DNA of 42,380 bases from an uncultured Oscillospiraceae bacterium (GCA_949297075.1 CASFRX010000066.1:1-42380); one strand, 5' to 3'. Shown: positions 1 to 8,596, counted from the first letter of the stretch. Translations and numbers: made by a program. Notes: a model not told the origin generated them from the letters alone.

Positions 1-135
1 AGCATAAAAAGAACCCCTTTAGGGGTGGCTGAAAAAGTAATGCGGTCGGCAAACTGTTCAGCGCCCCTTTAGGGGTTTTGTCTGCAAAAAGCCCTTATAG
101 GGCTTATTCAAGCCTCCGGCTTAGCCGGAGGTTTT
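1..135 (+). terminator. Cluster of short hairpins ending in a strong terminator-like hairpin
   Basis: Four hairpins follow one another: CCCCTTTAGGGG at 14-25, the same motif at 64-75, AAGCCC/GGGCTT around 89-105, and a long one with CCTCCGGC (113-120), loop TTA, GCCGGAGG (124-131) followed by TTTTG. The last has the form of a rho-independent terminator on the plus strand and presumably ends a gene left of the window. The purpose of the earlier short hairpins is not clear. Confidence 0.6.
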
Positions 136-225
136 GACTTATGCGGGGAATATAAAGCGCAGCTGAACATAATATATTAAAAATATATGTTTTTTTAGAT
201 GCTTTTAAAAAATATGATAAATCAG

Positions 226-317
226 TTTAAAAAGCACTTAATTTTTAAATTGATATATAGCAATTCATAGTTTCGATTTAAAAAACGCTTGATTTTTAAA
301 TTGAAATGTGATATCTT
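226..317 (+). promoter_or_regulatory. Direct repeats and probable promoter of the fic gene
   Basis: An AT-rich stretch carries two copies of a 30-bp sequence (226-255 and 277-306) that agree at 26 positions, about 51 bp apart. The second copy overlaps a plausible sigma-A promoter: TTGATT (289-294), 17-bp spacer, TATCTT (312-317). The repeat could be an operator or a duplicated promoter region. The rest of 136-225 shows nothing else. Confidence 0.45.
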
Positions 318-349
318 TAGTGTCAACCAAGAAAAAGGAGGAATTTTTA

Positions 350-1600
350 ATGTCTTATAAAGAATTGAAGAGCTTGTTTTACGAAGATGCTAATATTTAT
401 GCTCAGGAATACAACAAACGATTTAATTCTGAAGAAGCTATAAAATTAGATTTTTACATCGGTGAAAATCAAGCCTTTTTCCTTAACAATGCAGAAGTAT
501 TGACAGTTGCCTATAAAATTCAAAAGCTTGATAAAAAAATCTACAAATTATGTCATACTTTGCCGGGTGTTGCATTGACCCAGTATTCCAAAAAATGCTT
601 GATTGACGAGATTGTTATCACCAATAAAATTGAGGGAGTTCACAGCAGCCGAAAAGAAATCGGCGAGGCACTTGATATTTTGGAAACGCAATCAGAAGCT
701 AAGGGGAAACAAAAGCGTTTTTTGGGTTTGGTTAACAAATATTTAAAGCTTATCAATTCGGAACATATTTCACTGGAAAGCTGTAAGGATATAAGAGATA
801 TTTATGATGAATTGTTTCTTCAGGAAATACTACACGAGGACCCCAAAAACAAACCCGACGGAGAATTTTTCAGAAAAGAGGGGGTTTCGGTTCACAGCGA
901 AACCGACAAAATTATCCATACCGGATTAATGCCCGAAAGCAGAATAATTGAAGCCATGGAACAGGCTCTTGCATTTCTTAATGATGAAGCTGTGGAAGAG
1001 TTGTTTAGAATATGTATTTTTCACTATTTATTAGAATACATTCATCCTTTTTATGACGGAAACGGAAGACTCGTCAGATTTATATTCAGCTCCGGCATTT
1101 CCCAATGCTTGTGTTCTCTCATTTCTTTCAGAATTTCCGAAACCATAAAAGAAAACATCAACGCATACTATAAAGCATTTAAAACCTGCAACGACCAAAG
1201 AAATCTCGGCGATTTAACACCCTTTTTGCTTATGATGCTAAAAATGGTTTTAGTATCAATGGAGGAGTTGGAAAAATCCCTAACAGAAAAGCATAAAACT
1301 TGGGACAAATACGAAAAGATGGTAGATAAAATTTGCGAGCAAAAAACTCAACGCATATTATACAGCTGCTTGATTCAAGCGGCATTATTCAGCGAAAACG
1401 GAATTTCTAAAACCGAATTGCAGCAGAACATGAAGATCAGCTTATATAAGCTTAATCAGAATATGCAAAAAATTCCAAAAGAATTAATTGTAACTAAGCC
1501 AAAGGGCAAATTCAAATTTTATTCTATAAACCTTGATAAGCTGAATACAATAATGCTTCAGGAAAGCCTTTTGTTGCTTTCGGCTACAAAAATCACCTGA
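350..1600 (+). CDS. Fic family protein (class II, probable AMP-transferase)
   Basis: The protein (416 aa from this start) has the canonical Fic core HPFYDGNGRLVR at about residues 232-243, with the catalytic His and the anion-binding GNGR loop intact. Fic enzymes usually transfer AMP from ATP to a target hydroxyl. An N-terminal TNKIEG (about 91-96) fits the (S/T)xxxE(G/N) inhibitory motif placed before the Fic fold in class II members, so the protein should be self-inhibited through that Glu. The C-terminal part (about 300-416) looks helical and may be a winged helix, as in many DNA-binding Fic proteins. ATG 350 is chosen over the GTG at 308 because AGGAGG (336-341) lies 8 nt before it. No antitoxin-like gene is adjacent. 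The target is unknown. Confidence 0.9.
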   Translation: MSYKELKSLFYEDANIYAQEYNKRFNSEEAIKLDFYIGENQAFFLNNAEVLTVAYKIQKLDKKIYKLCHTLPGVALTQYSKKCLIDEIVITNKIEGVHSSRKEIGEALDILETQSEAKGKQKRFLGLVNKYLKLINSEHISLESCKDIRDIYDELFLQEILHEDPKNKPDGEFFRKEGVSVHSETDKIIHTGLMPESRIIEAMEQALAFLNDEAVEELFRICIFHYLLEYIHPFYDGNGRLVRFIFSSGISQCLCSLISFRISETIKENINAYYKAFKTCNDQRNLGDLTPFLLMMLKMVLVSMEELEKSLTEKHKTWDKYEKMVDKICEQKTQRILYSCLIQAALFSENGISKTELQQNMKISLYKLNQNMQKIPKELIVTKPKGKFKFYSINLDKLNTIMLQESLLLLSATKIT

Positions 1601-1603
1601 GTT

Positions 1604-1936
1604 TTATCCTTTAATGAATTTTCGGTCGTTGGTCGGAATACCCGTTTCATCTGAAACATATCGTTCTACTTTCATAGAGAGAGCGTATTTCTCTCTTAGC
1701 TTCATAATTTGTCCCATCATGGGAGAGGCGTGATGAAGGTCAAGGGAATGTTGATTTTCCCAACAATCAATCAACAGAACTGTTTCTGAATCTTCCATGG
1801 GGAAGAAATATTCATATCGAATATTTCCGCTTTCTGCGCGAATGTTATCTACAATTCCGCTTGAAATCATTTCCTCCGCAAATTTTTTGGCATTTCCGTT
1901 TTCACCTGTATAGTAAATGTTGATAGTAATAGTCAT
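1604..1936 (-). CDS. Antibiotic biosynthesis monooxygenase (ABM) domain protein, putative quinol monooxygenase
   Basis: A 110-aa single-domain protein of typical ABM/YgiN length. The pattern is a first beta strand (TITINIYY), a helix (NAKKFAEEMI), the ESGNIRYEYFFPMED segment, then CWENQHSLDLHHASPMM with the His pair usual in this ferredoxin-like fold. Relatives oxidise quinols or act as heme/aromatic monooxygenases without added cofactor, usually as dimers in the cytoplasm. The actual substrate cannot be read from sequence. The start has GAGG 8 nt upstream. Its stop lies only 3 bp from the convergent fic stop, with no hairpin visible between them. Confidence 0.8.
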   Translation of the reverse strand: MTITINIYYTGENGNAKKFAEEMISSGIVDNIRAESGNIRYEYFFPMEDSETVLLIDCWENQHSLDLHHASPMMGQIMKLREKYALSMKVERYVSDETGIPTNDRKFIKG

Positions 1937-1966
1937 ATTCAGTACCTCAATAAATTATTATTTTTA

Positions 1967-2030
1967 GGGGACGGGTATCTGTCAAGAGCAATGTGGTTTA
2001 CATATTTGCTCCCGGCAGACACCCGTCCCC
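1967..2030. repeat. 64-bp palindromic repeat element
   Basis: GGGGACGGGT (1967-1976) is matched by ACCCGTCCCC (2021-2030), and the pairing extends inward to a 17-bp imperfect arm plus an inner stem. It lies between the transporter stop and the ABM gene start. The core TAGGGGACGGGT recurs at about 33380 in another hairpin, so this is probably a dispersed palindromic unit. It could also act as a terminator of the transporter unit, but no T-tract follows it on the minus strand. Confidence 0.6.
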
Positions 2031-2096
2031 AACTACTGTAACTGTTAACTGCCTTATGAATATCTCACATTTCGGACAGTATTTTTTATATGGTTT

Positions 2097-4508
2097 TTAT
2101 TTTTTTCTGCGTTCGGCGCGAATCTTTGCGGCATGCTCTTTTTCAGCTTGCTTTTTGCGCTCGGCTTCCTCGGCTTCCATGCGCTCGACCTCTTCATTGC
2201 GAAGCTTTGCTTCATCGTACATTGCGGCGATTTCCTCATAATGAGTATAGTTCTGCGCCTGAATAACAAGCTTTTTCGCATCAAGATAGGGCTTTGCAGC
2301 ACGGTTATAGAGGGAGTTATCGTCAGTTGCCTTTTTGATATCCTTCTGAACCTGCTTAAGCTCTGCCTTTAAAGCCTTGATTTCGGCTGCAATTTCCTTT
2401 GCAGAAATGGCGTCCTTTGCATCACGGGCTGAGTAGAAAGATTTATAAGCCTTTTCAATTTTTTCGCTGAGCTCATCTTCCTTGGCAAAGAGGCGGTCAA
2501 ACTCGCTTGTATCAAATTCCTCTATGCCGTTTGCAAAATGCTTTTTGGCAACCTTTTGTGCATAAAGGCAATCCTTAATTCGCTGGATTTCTGCCTTGCG
2601 GAAAGCTTTTTCTTCCTCAGTGCCTGTGGGAAGAACCTTTGCGGCGGCAAGGTCAGCCTTAGAAACTGAGAAAATATGGTCGAAGCCTGCGGCTACAGTC
2701 TGCTGAGCCTGTGCAAGCTGACCCTTGCCTTTTTCGGTTTCAAAGCGCTTGAGTTCATCAACAACAAACCGGGAAACCTCAACCAACTCGTTATGCTCTA
2801 TAGCAGCTCTGTAGGCTTTTTTCGCCGCTTTCTTTTCTTCCTTGGTTTTTGCGGCCTTAATAGCTGATTTGTCAACGGGCAGCTCAGAGTGAGCCGCATA
2901 TTCCTTTGACTCCCTAACAAGGTCAATAGCCTTTACCAAATCCTTATCGCTAAGGGCATTGTTGCCGTAATCCTCAAAGAGAGCTCTGACCTGAAGAACT
3001 CTAACCATGCCCTTTTGCTTAAGCTCGGTCAAATCATAGAAGAAATAGGGCACAACATTCATTGCGGCGCCTATAACGGCGGTCATAATCAAAACACCGA
3101 GAATGCTGACAAAGGTTTCTCTGTCGTAGAGAACATTGTAAACATTACCGGGGTTGTTGATAACGCTCTCAATATGGGCAATCTTCGGCATAACCTCGGC
3201 AAGCTTTGCGTCGTTAAAACCAACCTTTTCATAGATAATGGACTGAATGCTTGTTGTTGCAAGGGTAACAGCGCTGCCGATAAGGCCAACGGCGGCAAAC
3301 ATACCGTCAATACGCTCGCCCGTTACATACTGCTGATAATCGCGGATATCGCCGTTAATACTGGGAGCGAGAATATGGGCAAAAGCACCCCCAAGGGAAT
3401 TCATCCACAGGCTTATCATTACAAGCCAAATCATAATTGACGCATTAGAATACTTTATAATCGGATAAAGGGCGGCAAGGAAAACAATATTCATTGCATT
3501 TGTGAAAACCAGAATATTGCGCTTGCCGAAGCGGCGGATGCAGAAAGGAGCAAGCGCCATGCCCCAGAAAGAGGCGTTGCCGTAAATAAGGGTAATTATT
3601 GCATACTGACCGGGAGTGCAGGCATTTTGATAGGTATAGAGCCAGCTCAAAATTGAAACTGTCATGTTTTCCAGAAATCCAACCCAGCCGGCAATAGAAG
3701 TAATCCAGAAATACTTGTTTTTCATAACTGCCCTGAGGGCATCTTTAAATTTAATCTGCACAATGTGGGTGCGAGCCTGGATTATGTTTTCTTTTGTATT
3801 CTTGTATATAATCAGGCTGAGCAAGAAGCCTATAATGAGGAAGCCCGGCCATATATAGCGGTAAATGCGGATGTCGAACAAGTCATTTGAGCCGGTAATC
3901 ACGCCGCCGAGAAGAGGAATGAGAGTGGTAGTGATAGTGGGCGCAAACGAATCCGTTATGGCACGGATAGCCGAAACATCGGCTCGCTCCTGCGAATTAG
4001 AGGAAAGAACAGTAACATAGTTATCGTAGGCATCGTACAGAAAATTATAGAAGAACTGGAAGCCGATATTGAAGAAAACAACCGTAGCTATTTTCCAAGC
4101 ATCGTTCATTATCTCGTAGGGCGCCCACACATAGCCGATTGAAAGCAAAACCGTAGGCAGACCCATGCTGATAATATAGGGGCGGTATTTGCCCTTGCGG
4201 CTATGAGAGCCGTCTACAATTTTTGCACGGAGCATTGTCAGCGGAAAGCCCGCCAGAATAGACGCAACATAAATTGCATACATCTGCATGGGCTTAATGC
4301 CGATAGTGTTGCCGACAAAAACATTGTTTGCGGAAATTATGGTGGCCTGGACAAAGGTGATAATAAACTTAACGCCTATGCCGCCGCCTGCAAGGGAGAG
4401 TATCTCCTTGTAGTTCATGTAGTTGCCAAGAGGCGGAGTCCGCCAATATGTGCGAACCTTGCCGATGGCTTTTTTAGCCATATCTATGCCGTTACTGATT
4501 AATGACAC
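2097..4508 (-). CDS. MFS/GPH-family sugar:cation symporter with long charged C-terminal tail
   Basis: Residues about 30-490 form a polytopic membrane domain of about 12 segments. The signature GDIRDYQQYVTGERIDGMF (about 386-404) resembles the conserved loop of glycoside-pentoside-hexuronide:cation symporters. From about residue 500 to 803 the protein is soluble, rich in Lys/Ala/Glu and predicted coiled coil (KKAAKKAYRAAIE, KALKAELKQVQKDIKKA). GPH transporters usually end near 450-500 residues, so the 300-aa cytosolic tail is an addition. The reading frame starts at GTG 4508, with GGTGA about 9 nt upstream; an internal ATG at 4481 has no ribosome site. It lies 22 bp downstream of the epimerase gene, probably in one unit. 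The substrate is unknown. Confidence 0.85.
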   Translation of the reverse strand: MSLISNGIDMAKKAIGKVRTYWRTPPLGNYMNYKEILSLAGGGIGVKFIITFVQATIISANNVFVGNTIGIKPMQMYAIYVASILAGFPLTMLRAKIVDGSHSRKGKYRPYIISMGLPTVLLSIGYVWAPYEIMNDAWKIATVVFFNIGFQFFYNFLYDAYDNYVTVLSSNSQERADVSAIRAITDSFAPTITTTLIPLLGGVITGSNDLFDIRIYRYIWPGFLIIGFLLSLIIYKNTKENIIQARTHIVQIKFKDALRAVMKNKYFWITSIAGWVGFLENMTVSILSWLYTYQNACTPGQYAIITLIYGNASFWGMALAPFCIRRFGKRNILVFTNAMNIVFLAALYPIIKYSNASIMIWLVMISLWMNSLGGAFAHILAPSINGDIRDYQQYVTGERIDGMFAAVGLIGSAVTLATTSIQSIIYEKVGFNDAKLAEVMPKIAHIESVINNPGNVYNVLYDRETFVSILGVLIMTAVIGAAMNVVPYFFYDLTELKQKGMVRVLQVRALFEDYGNNALSDKDLVKAIDLVRESKEYAAHSELPVDKSAIKAAKTKEEKKAAKKAYRAAIEHNELVEVSRFVVDELKRFETEKGKGQLAQAQQTVAAGFDHIFSVSKADLAAAKVLPTGTEEEKAFRKAEIQRIKDCLYAQKVAKKHFANGIEEFDTSEFDRLFAKEDELSEKIEKAYKSFYSARDAKDAISAKEIAAEIKALKAELKQVQKDIKKATDDNSLYNRAAKPYLDAKKLVIQAQNYTHYEEIAAMYDEAKLRNEEVERMEAEEAERKKQAEKEHAAKIRAERRKK

Positions 4509-4530
4509 TTATCTTCACCGACCTAAATAA

Positions 4531-5529
4531 TTATTTCTTTTTGGGTTCGTTTTCTCTAATCCATTTAACCATATCGGTAAAGGACTGCTCTGCGCTCATG
4601 GGAGCATAGCCGAGATCCTCTGCGGCCTTTTTGTAGGTGAAGTTGCAGTTTGAGCAGAGCTTGCGGATTGAATAGCGAGTGAAAAGAGGAGTTTTGTTGA
4701 GAGCCTTGTAGTAAACCTCCATAAGGGGAGCAACTGCGTTTGCAAGACCAAGCGACAGAGGAATTTTCGGGTCCTTTCTGCCGCAGATTTTTGCAAGGCA
4801 GCTGATAAGCTCGCCGCAGGTCATAACATCGCCTGTGAGAATATAGCAATGGCCGGGAATACCCTTTGTTGAAGCAAGGTACATACCGTTTGCAACATCA
4901 CGGACATCAACAAAGTTGTATGCGCCGAAGGTGAGAGTTACGGGGAATGCGCCCTTAACAAACATTCTGACCATTTCGCCTACGCTGGAAACCTTGAAAT
5001 CGTAAGGACCGATGCAGGCGCCGGGATGAGTTACAACTGTTTCAAGGCCGTCTACACCGTTGTTTTCAAGAACATACTTTGTAGCAACTGCCTTTGTTTT
5101 TGCATATGTACCCTCAAGGTTATCGGGGTTGAAATCATAAATTTCCGACATTTCCTGATTACCGGGCAGAGGAGGAATAGCGTCAACGGAGGAAGCATAG
5201 ACAAGGCGCTTTACGCCGCACTTTTTGCAAGCTTCCACAACATTCTTTGTGCCGTCAACATTAACTTTCCAAACGGGAGCGTCGTTGCCCTCTTTAATCT
5301 CAATCATACCGGCAAGGTGGTAAACAACCTCTGCGCCCTCAAAAGCTTTTTCAAGGCTTGCAGGGTCGGTAACATCGCCGTATACACGCTCTGCATTGAA
5401 GCAATCAAAAATCGGTAAATCCTTGCGGATAAGGATTCTGACCTTTTCGCCGCTGTCGCAAAGCTTTTTAACAAGGGGGTAGCCAACATGACCGGAAGCA
5501 CCGGTTACAACACTGATTTTTTCACTCAT
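4531..5529 (-). CDS. NAD(P)-dependent epimerase/dehydratase (extended SDR)
   Basis: A 332-aa Rossmann-fold protein. The nucleotide-binding glycine motif is GASGHVG at 10-16, a conserved Ser pair lies in YASSVD (about 111-116), and the catalytic YxxxK is Y142-K146 (YAKTK). The overall pattern is close to 3-beta-HSD/dihydroflavonol-4-reductase-like extended SDRs, which oxidise or reduce a hydroxyl/keto group on sugars, sterols or flavonoids. The substrate cannot be assigned. The start is supported by AGAGG with a suitable spacer. The transporter gene follows after 22 bp, which suggests the two act on the same compound. Confidence 0.88.
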   Translation of the reverse strand: MSEKISVVTGASGHVGYPLVKKLCDSGEKVRILIRKDLPIFDCFNAERVYGDVTDPASLEKAFEGAEVVYHLAGMIEIKEGNDAPVWKVNVDGTKNVVEACKKCGVKRLVYASSVDAIPPLPGNQEMSEIYDFNPDNLEGTYAKTKAVATKYVLENNGVDGLETVVTHPGACIGPYDFKVSSVGEMVRMFVKGAFPVTLTFGAYNFVDVRDVANGMYLASTKGIPGHCYILTGDVMTCGELISCLAKICGRKDPKIPLSLGLANAVAPLMEVYYKALNKTPLFTRYSIRKLCSNCNFTYKKAAEDLGYAPMSAEQSFTDMVKWIRENEPKKK

Positions 5530-5645
5530 GATTTTTTACCTCTTTCTCTTTTTTTAGTTGTCAACTATTAGCTTTGCTTCGCCCGACTAATCGCCTAAAA
5601 ATTTCTTAATATATAATCAGGTAAAGCTTTTAAATCCCGTATCTA

Positions 5646-6335
5646 TTATTCACATTCGCCGTATTCCTCAGCCGAAAAGGGCTCCTGACCCCAGAGCATA
5701 CGCTCATAATCCATATCTCGCTCCGGTTCGGGGATTTTACAGCAGGCTTCAAGCTTTCTGCCGCTCATCCATATAGATGGTGTTATACGAAGCGTATAAC
5801 CGCAACCGCTTGGGGTTATCCATTCGTGGGGCTGAGCCTCCGGCAGCGCATATCGTGACATCAGCGCCATAATAACACCGCCATGAGTAACTATTGCGGC
5901 GCTCTCAACGCCGGACTTCAAGAGTCCGTCAACTATTTTTTCAAAGCCTGCGCAAATTCTTCGCGCAAATGCCTCCTGATTCTCTCCAAAAGGTGGGTCA
6001 ACGCCCTGTTCGCCTGCAAGCCACTTAGGGAAAACGGGGTGAGTTTTAAGCTCTTCTGCCGTTCTTCCGTCAAATTCGCCGAAATCGTATTCTATTAAAT
6101 CCGCCATAGGCACGGGCTCTTTTTGGGGATAAACCATGCGAGCCGTGTCCATACAGCGCTTGAGCGGACTGCTGAAAACAACCTGTGCATCGGGAAATTT
6201 ATATTCCGATATAAGCTGCTCAAGCTGCTCTTTTCCCATTTCGCAAAGAGGCGAATCCGTATGGCCTAAATAGCGGCCTTCGAGGTTTTCTTGGGTCAGA
6301 GCGTTGCGTATTAAGTGGATTTTATAGCTTTTCAT
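5646..6335 (-). CDS. Histidine-phosphatase-fold protein with altered catalytic motif (RNA in place of RHG)
   Basis: The fold is recognisable over 229 aa: LIRNALTQENLEGRYLGHTD at the N-terminus, SSPLKRCMDTA (R60), DFGEFDG (E87) and VTHGGVI (H151). The phospho-accepting His of the universal RHG motif is replaced by Asn: R10-N11-A12, codons CGC AAC GCT. All other pocket residues are kept. Enzymes of this family form a phospho-His on that residue, so this protein may be catalytically inactive, a binder, or a divergent lineage. ATG 6335 is chosen because GGTGA lies 6 nt upstream; in-frame codons further upstream overlap the promoter of the divergent regulator. A likely promoter is TTCGAC/TATACA just upstream. 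Confidence 0.82.
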   Translation of the reverse strand: MKSYKIHLIRNALTQENLEGRYLGHTDSPLCEMGKEQLEQLISEYKFPDAQVVFSSPLKRCMDTARMVYPQKEPVPMADLIEYDFGEFDGRTAEELKTHPVFPKWLAGEQGVDPPFGENQEAFARRICAGFEKIVDGLLKSGVESAAIVTHGGVIMALMSRYALPEAQPHEWITPSGCGYTLRITPSIWMSGRKLEACCKIPEPERDMDYERMLWGQEPFSAEEYGECE

Positions 6336-6365
6336 TAACTTTTCACCAAATTTTGTATATATGTT

Positions 6366-6395
6366 GTTGACTTTTGTCGAACCTGTTGTTATACT
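6366..6395 (+). promoter_or_regulatory. Sigma-A promoter and candidate operator of the XRE gene
   Basis: TTGACT (6367-6372), 17-bp spacer, TATACT (6390-6395) precede the regulator at 6428. An imperfect palindrome GTTGAC-TTTT-GTCGAAC (6366-6382) covers the -35 box and also lies in front of the divergent phosphatase-like gene, so the XRE protein could regulate both; that is inference. Confidence 0.75.
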
Positions 6396-6427
6396 ATCTG
6401 TATATTTAATGATTTGAGGGCTGATAT

Positions 6428-7078
6428 ATGGCAACTGCTTTTGCAAACAGAATCACAAATCTGCGTAAAAACAAGGGTTTAAGCCAAAAAGAGGCGGCTA
6501 TGAGCCTCGGAGTTTCTCAGGCGCTTCTCTCACACTATGAAAAGGGAGTTCGTGAATGCGGCCTTGATTTTGTTTTGCGCTGTGCCGATTACTACGGCGT
6601 TACCACCGACTATCTCCTCGGCAAGCAGGACAGCAAATACGGCATGCAGAGCGCTCTCGACAATGTGAGCCTCCTGAGCACCGTAAGCCCCGAAGAAAAA
6701 ATAGATGTTCAGCAGCTTTTGCTTTTCATGAACTACATTGCGGAAGAATTCGGCACTACGGATTCTCTCTTCGGCGACAAAATACGCTGGACCCTTGCAC
6801 TTATGGAATACAAAATTCTCGTAGGCGGCATAAACTCCGGCATAATGAAGCCTGAATGGTTTGACAAAAGCTTCAAGGCAGGCGACAAGGTTTACCAAAA
6901 CTTTGTTGACGCAGTTTGGAGAAGCCTGTTCACCGAAAGCCTTGAAAGCGTGCCCGGCTCGAATACACCCTCCGGCAATCCGTTCCCTGCGTTCAGCAAC
7001 AACCTAATTATGTCGGTTGAAGAATATGTTGAACAAATTGCCGCAAAAAATATTCAAGGAAAGAATAAAACAAAATAG
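6428..7078 (+). CDS. XRE-family HTH transcriptional regulator
   Basis: A Cro/CI-type helix-turn-helix occupies about residues 5-62: RITNLRKNKGLSQKEAAMSL, GVSQALLSHYEKG, then the conserved YYGVTTDYLLG end. Residues 65-216 form a helical domain of unknown ligand or partner. GAGG lies upstream of ATG 6428. The gene is divergent from the phosphatase-like gene, with a 92-bp shared intergenic region, and ends in a strong terminator. The DNA-binding role is secure from the HTH; the targets are not known, though autoregulation is likely given the palindrome over its -35 box. Confidence 0.88.
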   Translation: MATAFANRITNLRKNKGLSQKEAAMSLGVSQALLSHYEKGVRECGLDFVLRCADYYGVTTDYLLGKQDSKYGMQSALDNVSLLSTVSPEEKIDVQQLLLFMNYIAEEFGTTDSLFGDKIRWTLALMEYKILVGGINSGIMKPEWFDKSFKAGDKVYQNFVDAVWRSLFTESLESVPGSNTPSGNPFPAFSNNLIMSVEEYVEQIAAKNIQGKNKTK

Positions 7079-7090
7079 TCAACAACCCAT

Positions 7091-7122
7091 GGGCAGCCTT
7101 TTTAGGGCTGCCCGTATTTTTT
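7091..7122 (+). terminator. Rho-independent terminator of the XRE gene
   Basis: Perfect 8-bp stem GGGCAGCC (7091-7098) / GGCTGCCC (7106-7113), 7-nt loop, then GTATTTTTTT. There is no T-tract for the minus strand, so it should not efficiently end glgA transcripts. Confidence 0.88.
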
Positions 7123-7171
7123 TGTACTACAGTTCACTTATCTGTTATTATACACTATACAGTCGATAAAA

Positions 7172-8596
7172 TCAATCCTTAAGCACATTTTTATAGAGCC
7201 TGATATACTCATTTGCAGAGCGGTTCCAGCTGTTGTTGCACTCCATGGCTCGTTTCACGAGAATAGCCCAACCCTCCTTGTTCTGATAGCCCTCAACGGC
7301 TCGGCGGATTGTGTTGAGCATATCGTGGGCATTGTAGCGGGCAAAAGTGAAGCCGTTGCCCTTGTTATCGCCGCTGTCGGTTATAGTGTCCTTCAAGCCG
7401 CCTGTTTCACGGACGATGGGAATTGAGCCGTAGCGCAGAGCCACCATCTGAGAAAGGCCGCAAGGCTCGCTCTTGGAGGGCATGAGGAAGAGGTCGCTGC
7501 CTGCATAAATCTTGCGGGCCAAATCGGGCACAAAGCCCAGGCGCAGACCGAACTGCTGAGGATATCTGCCTGCCATCTCCTTGAAAAACTGCTCATACTG
7601 CCAGTCGCCTGAGCCGAGAACAATAACCTGAATATCGGTTGTTGCAAGCAGCTCATCCATAACAGCCTTAATCAAATCGAGACCCTTATGGGAAACAAGA
7701 CGAGAGACTAAGCCGACAACAGGAGTATCGGGCTTTTGGGGCAAATTGAATAGCTTTTGCAGCTCTGCCTTGTTGACCGCCTTGTTTGACGGATCGGCGG
7801 CAGAATAATTTGCAAAGATATTCTTATCTGTTTCGGGATTGTAATTTACAACATCAATGCCGTTGAGTATGCCCGAAAGCTTAAATCTGCGCTGTTCGAG
7901 GATATTATCAAGACCGTGGCTGAACCATGGGTCGAGAATTTCATTTGCGTAAGAGGGGCTGACGGTTGTAACAACATTTGCTGTTTCGATTGCGCCCTTC
8001 ATCAGGTTGACGCAGCCGTTATACTCAACAAGGTGGCTTGTTCCGGGCTGAAGACCCAAAACATCGCCGATGAGCTCCATGCCGTAAACGCCCTGATACT
8101 GAATATTGTGAATAGTGAAAACAGTCTTGATATTTTCCCAGCCGGGCTGGTCGGCATACATTGTTGAATAATAAACGGGAGTCATGGCAGTCTGCCAATC
8201 GTTACAATGAATAATATCGGGCTTGAAGCCGATATGGGGTATCATTTCGAGAATTGCACGGGAGAAAAAAGCAAACCTCTCCGCATCATCATAGTGGCCG
8301 TAGATGCGGTCACGCTTGAAATAATACTGATTATCAAGCAGGTAGTAGATAACTCCCCCTGCTCTCGCCTCAAAAATTCCGCAATACTGTCTGCGCCATG
8401 CAACAGGCACGGAAATATGAGTAATAAAGGTCATGGAGTCCTTAAGCTCCTGGCTGATTGTATCGTAAAGAGGCATAACCACACGGGCGCCGATAAGCCT
8501 TTTGCGAAGCGCCTGAGGCAGTGAGCCTGCAACATCGGCAAGGCCACCGCTGGCGATAAAGGGCAGAGCCTCACTTGCAGCATATAAAACTTTCAT
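7172..8596 (-). CDS. glgA: Glycogen synthase (GT5)
   Basis: A 474-aa, full-length bacterial-type glycogen synthase that extends alpha-1,4-glucan from ADP-glucose. Visible motifs: SGGLADVAGSLP near residues 16-27 (ADP-glucose loop), HNIQYQGVYG, SRLVSHKGLDL (about 298-308) and SKSEPCGLSQM with Glu377, the position of the catalytic E377 of E. coli GlgA. Residue 15, Lys in the classic KxGGL motif, is Ala here. It is the last gene of the glgBCDA unit, 81 bp after glgD. The start is supported by the conserved MKVLYAASEALPF; the ribosome site is weak (AAAAGG) and sits in a small hairpin. Confidence 0.95.
   Translation of the reverse strand: MKVLYAASEALPFIASGGLADVAGSLPQALRKRLIGARVVMPLYDTISQELKDSMTFITHISVPVAWRRQYCGIFEARAGGVIYYLLDNQYYFKRDRIYGHYDDAERFAFFSRAILEMIPHIGFKPDIIHCNDWQTAMTPVYYSTMYADQPGWENIKTVFTIHNIQYQGVYGMELIGDVLGLQPGTSHLVEYNGCVNLMKGAIETANVVTTVSPSYANEILDPWFSHGLDNILEQRRFKLSGILNGIDVVNYNPETDKNIFANYSAADPSNKAVNKAELQKLFNLPQKPDTPVVGLVSRLVSHKGLDLIKAVMDELLATTDIQVIVLGSGDWQYEQFFKEMAGRYPQQFGLRLGFVPDLARKIYAGSDLFLMPSKSEPCGLSQMVALRYGSIPIVRETGGLKDTITDSGDNKGNGFTFARYNAHDMLNTIRRAVEGYQNKEGWAILVKRAMECNNSWNRSANEYIRLYKNVLKD

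Noticed and set aside
350..1936. Fic plus neighbouring gene as a toxin-antitoxin pair
   Set aside because: The neighbour is convergent and has an ABM fold, and the Fic protein carries its own inhibitory motif; there is no antitoxin-like gene.
3015..3440. Plus-strand open frames opposite the transporter, glg and dockerin genes
   Set aside because: They lie fully within strongly supported minus-strand genes, lack ribosome sites and show no recognisable protein.
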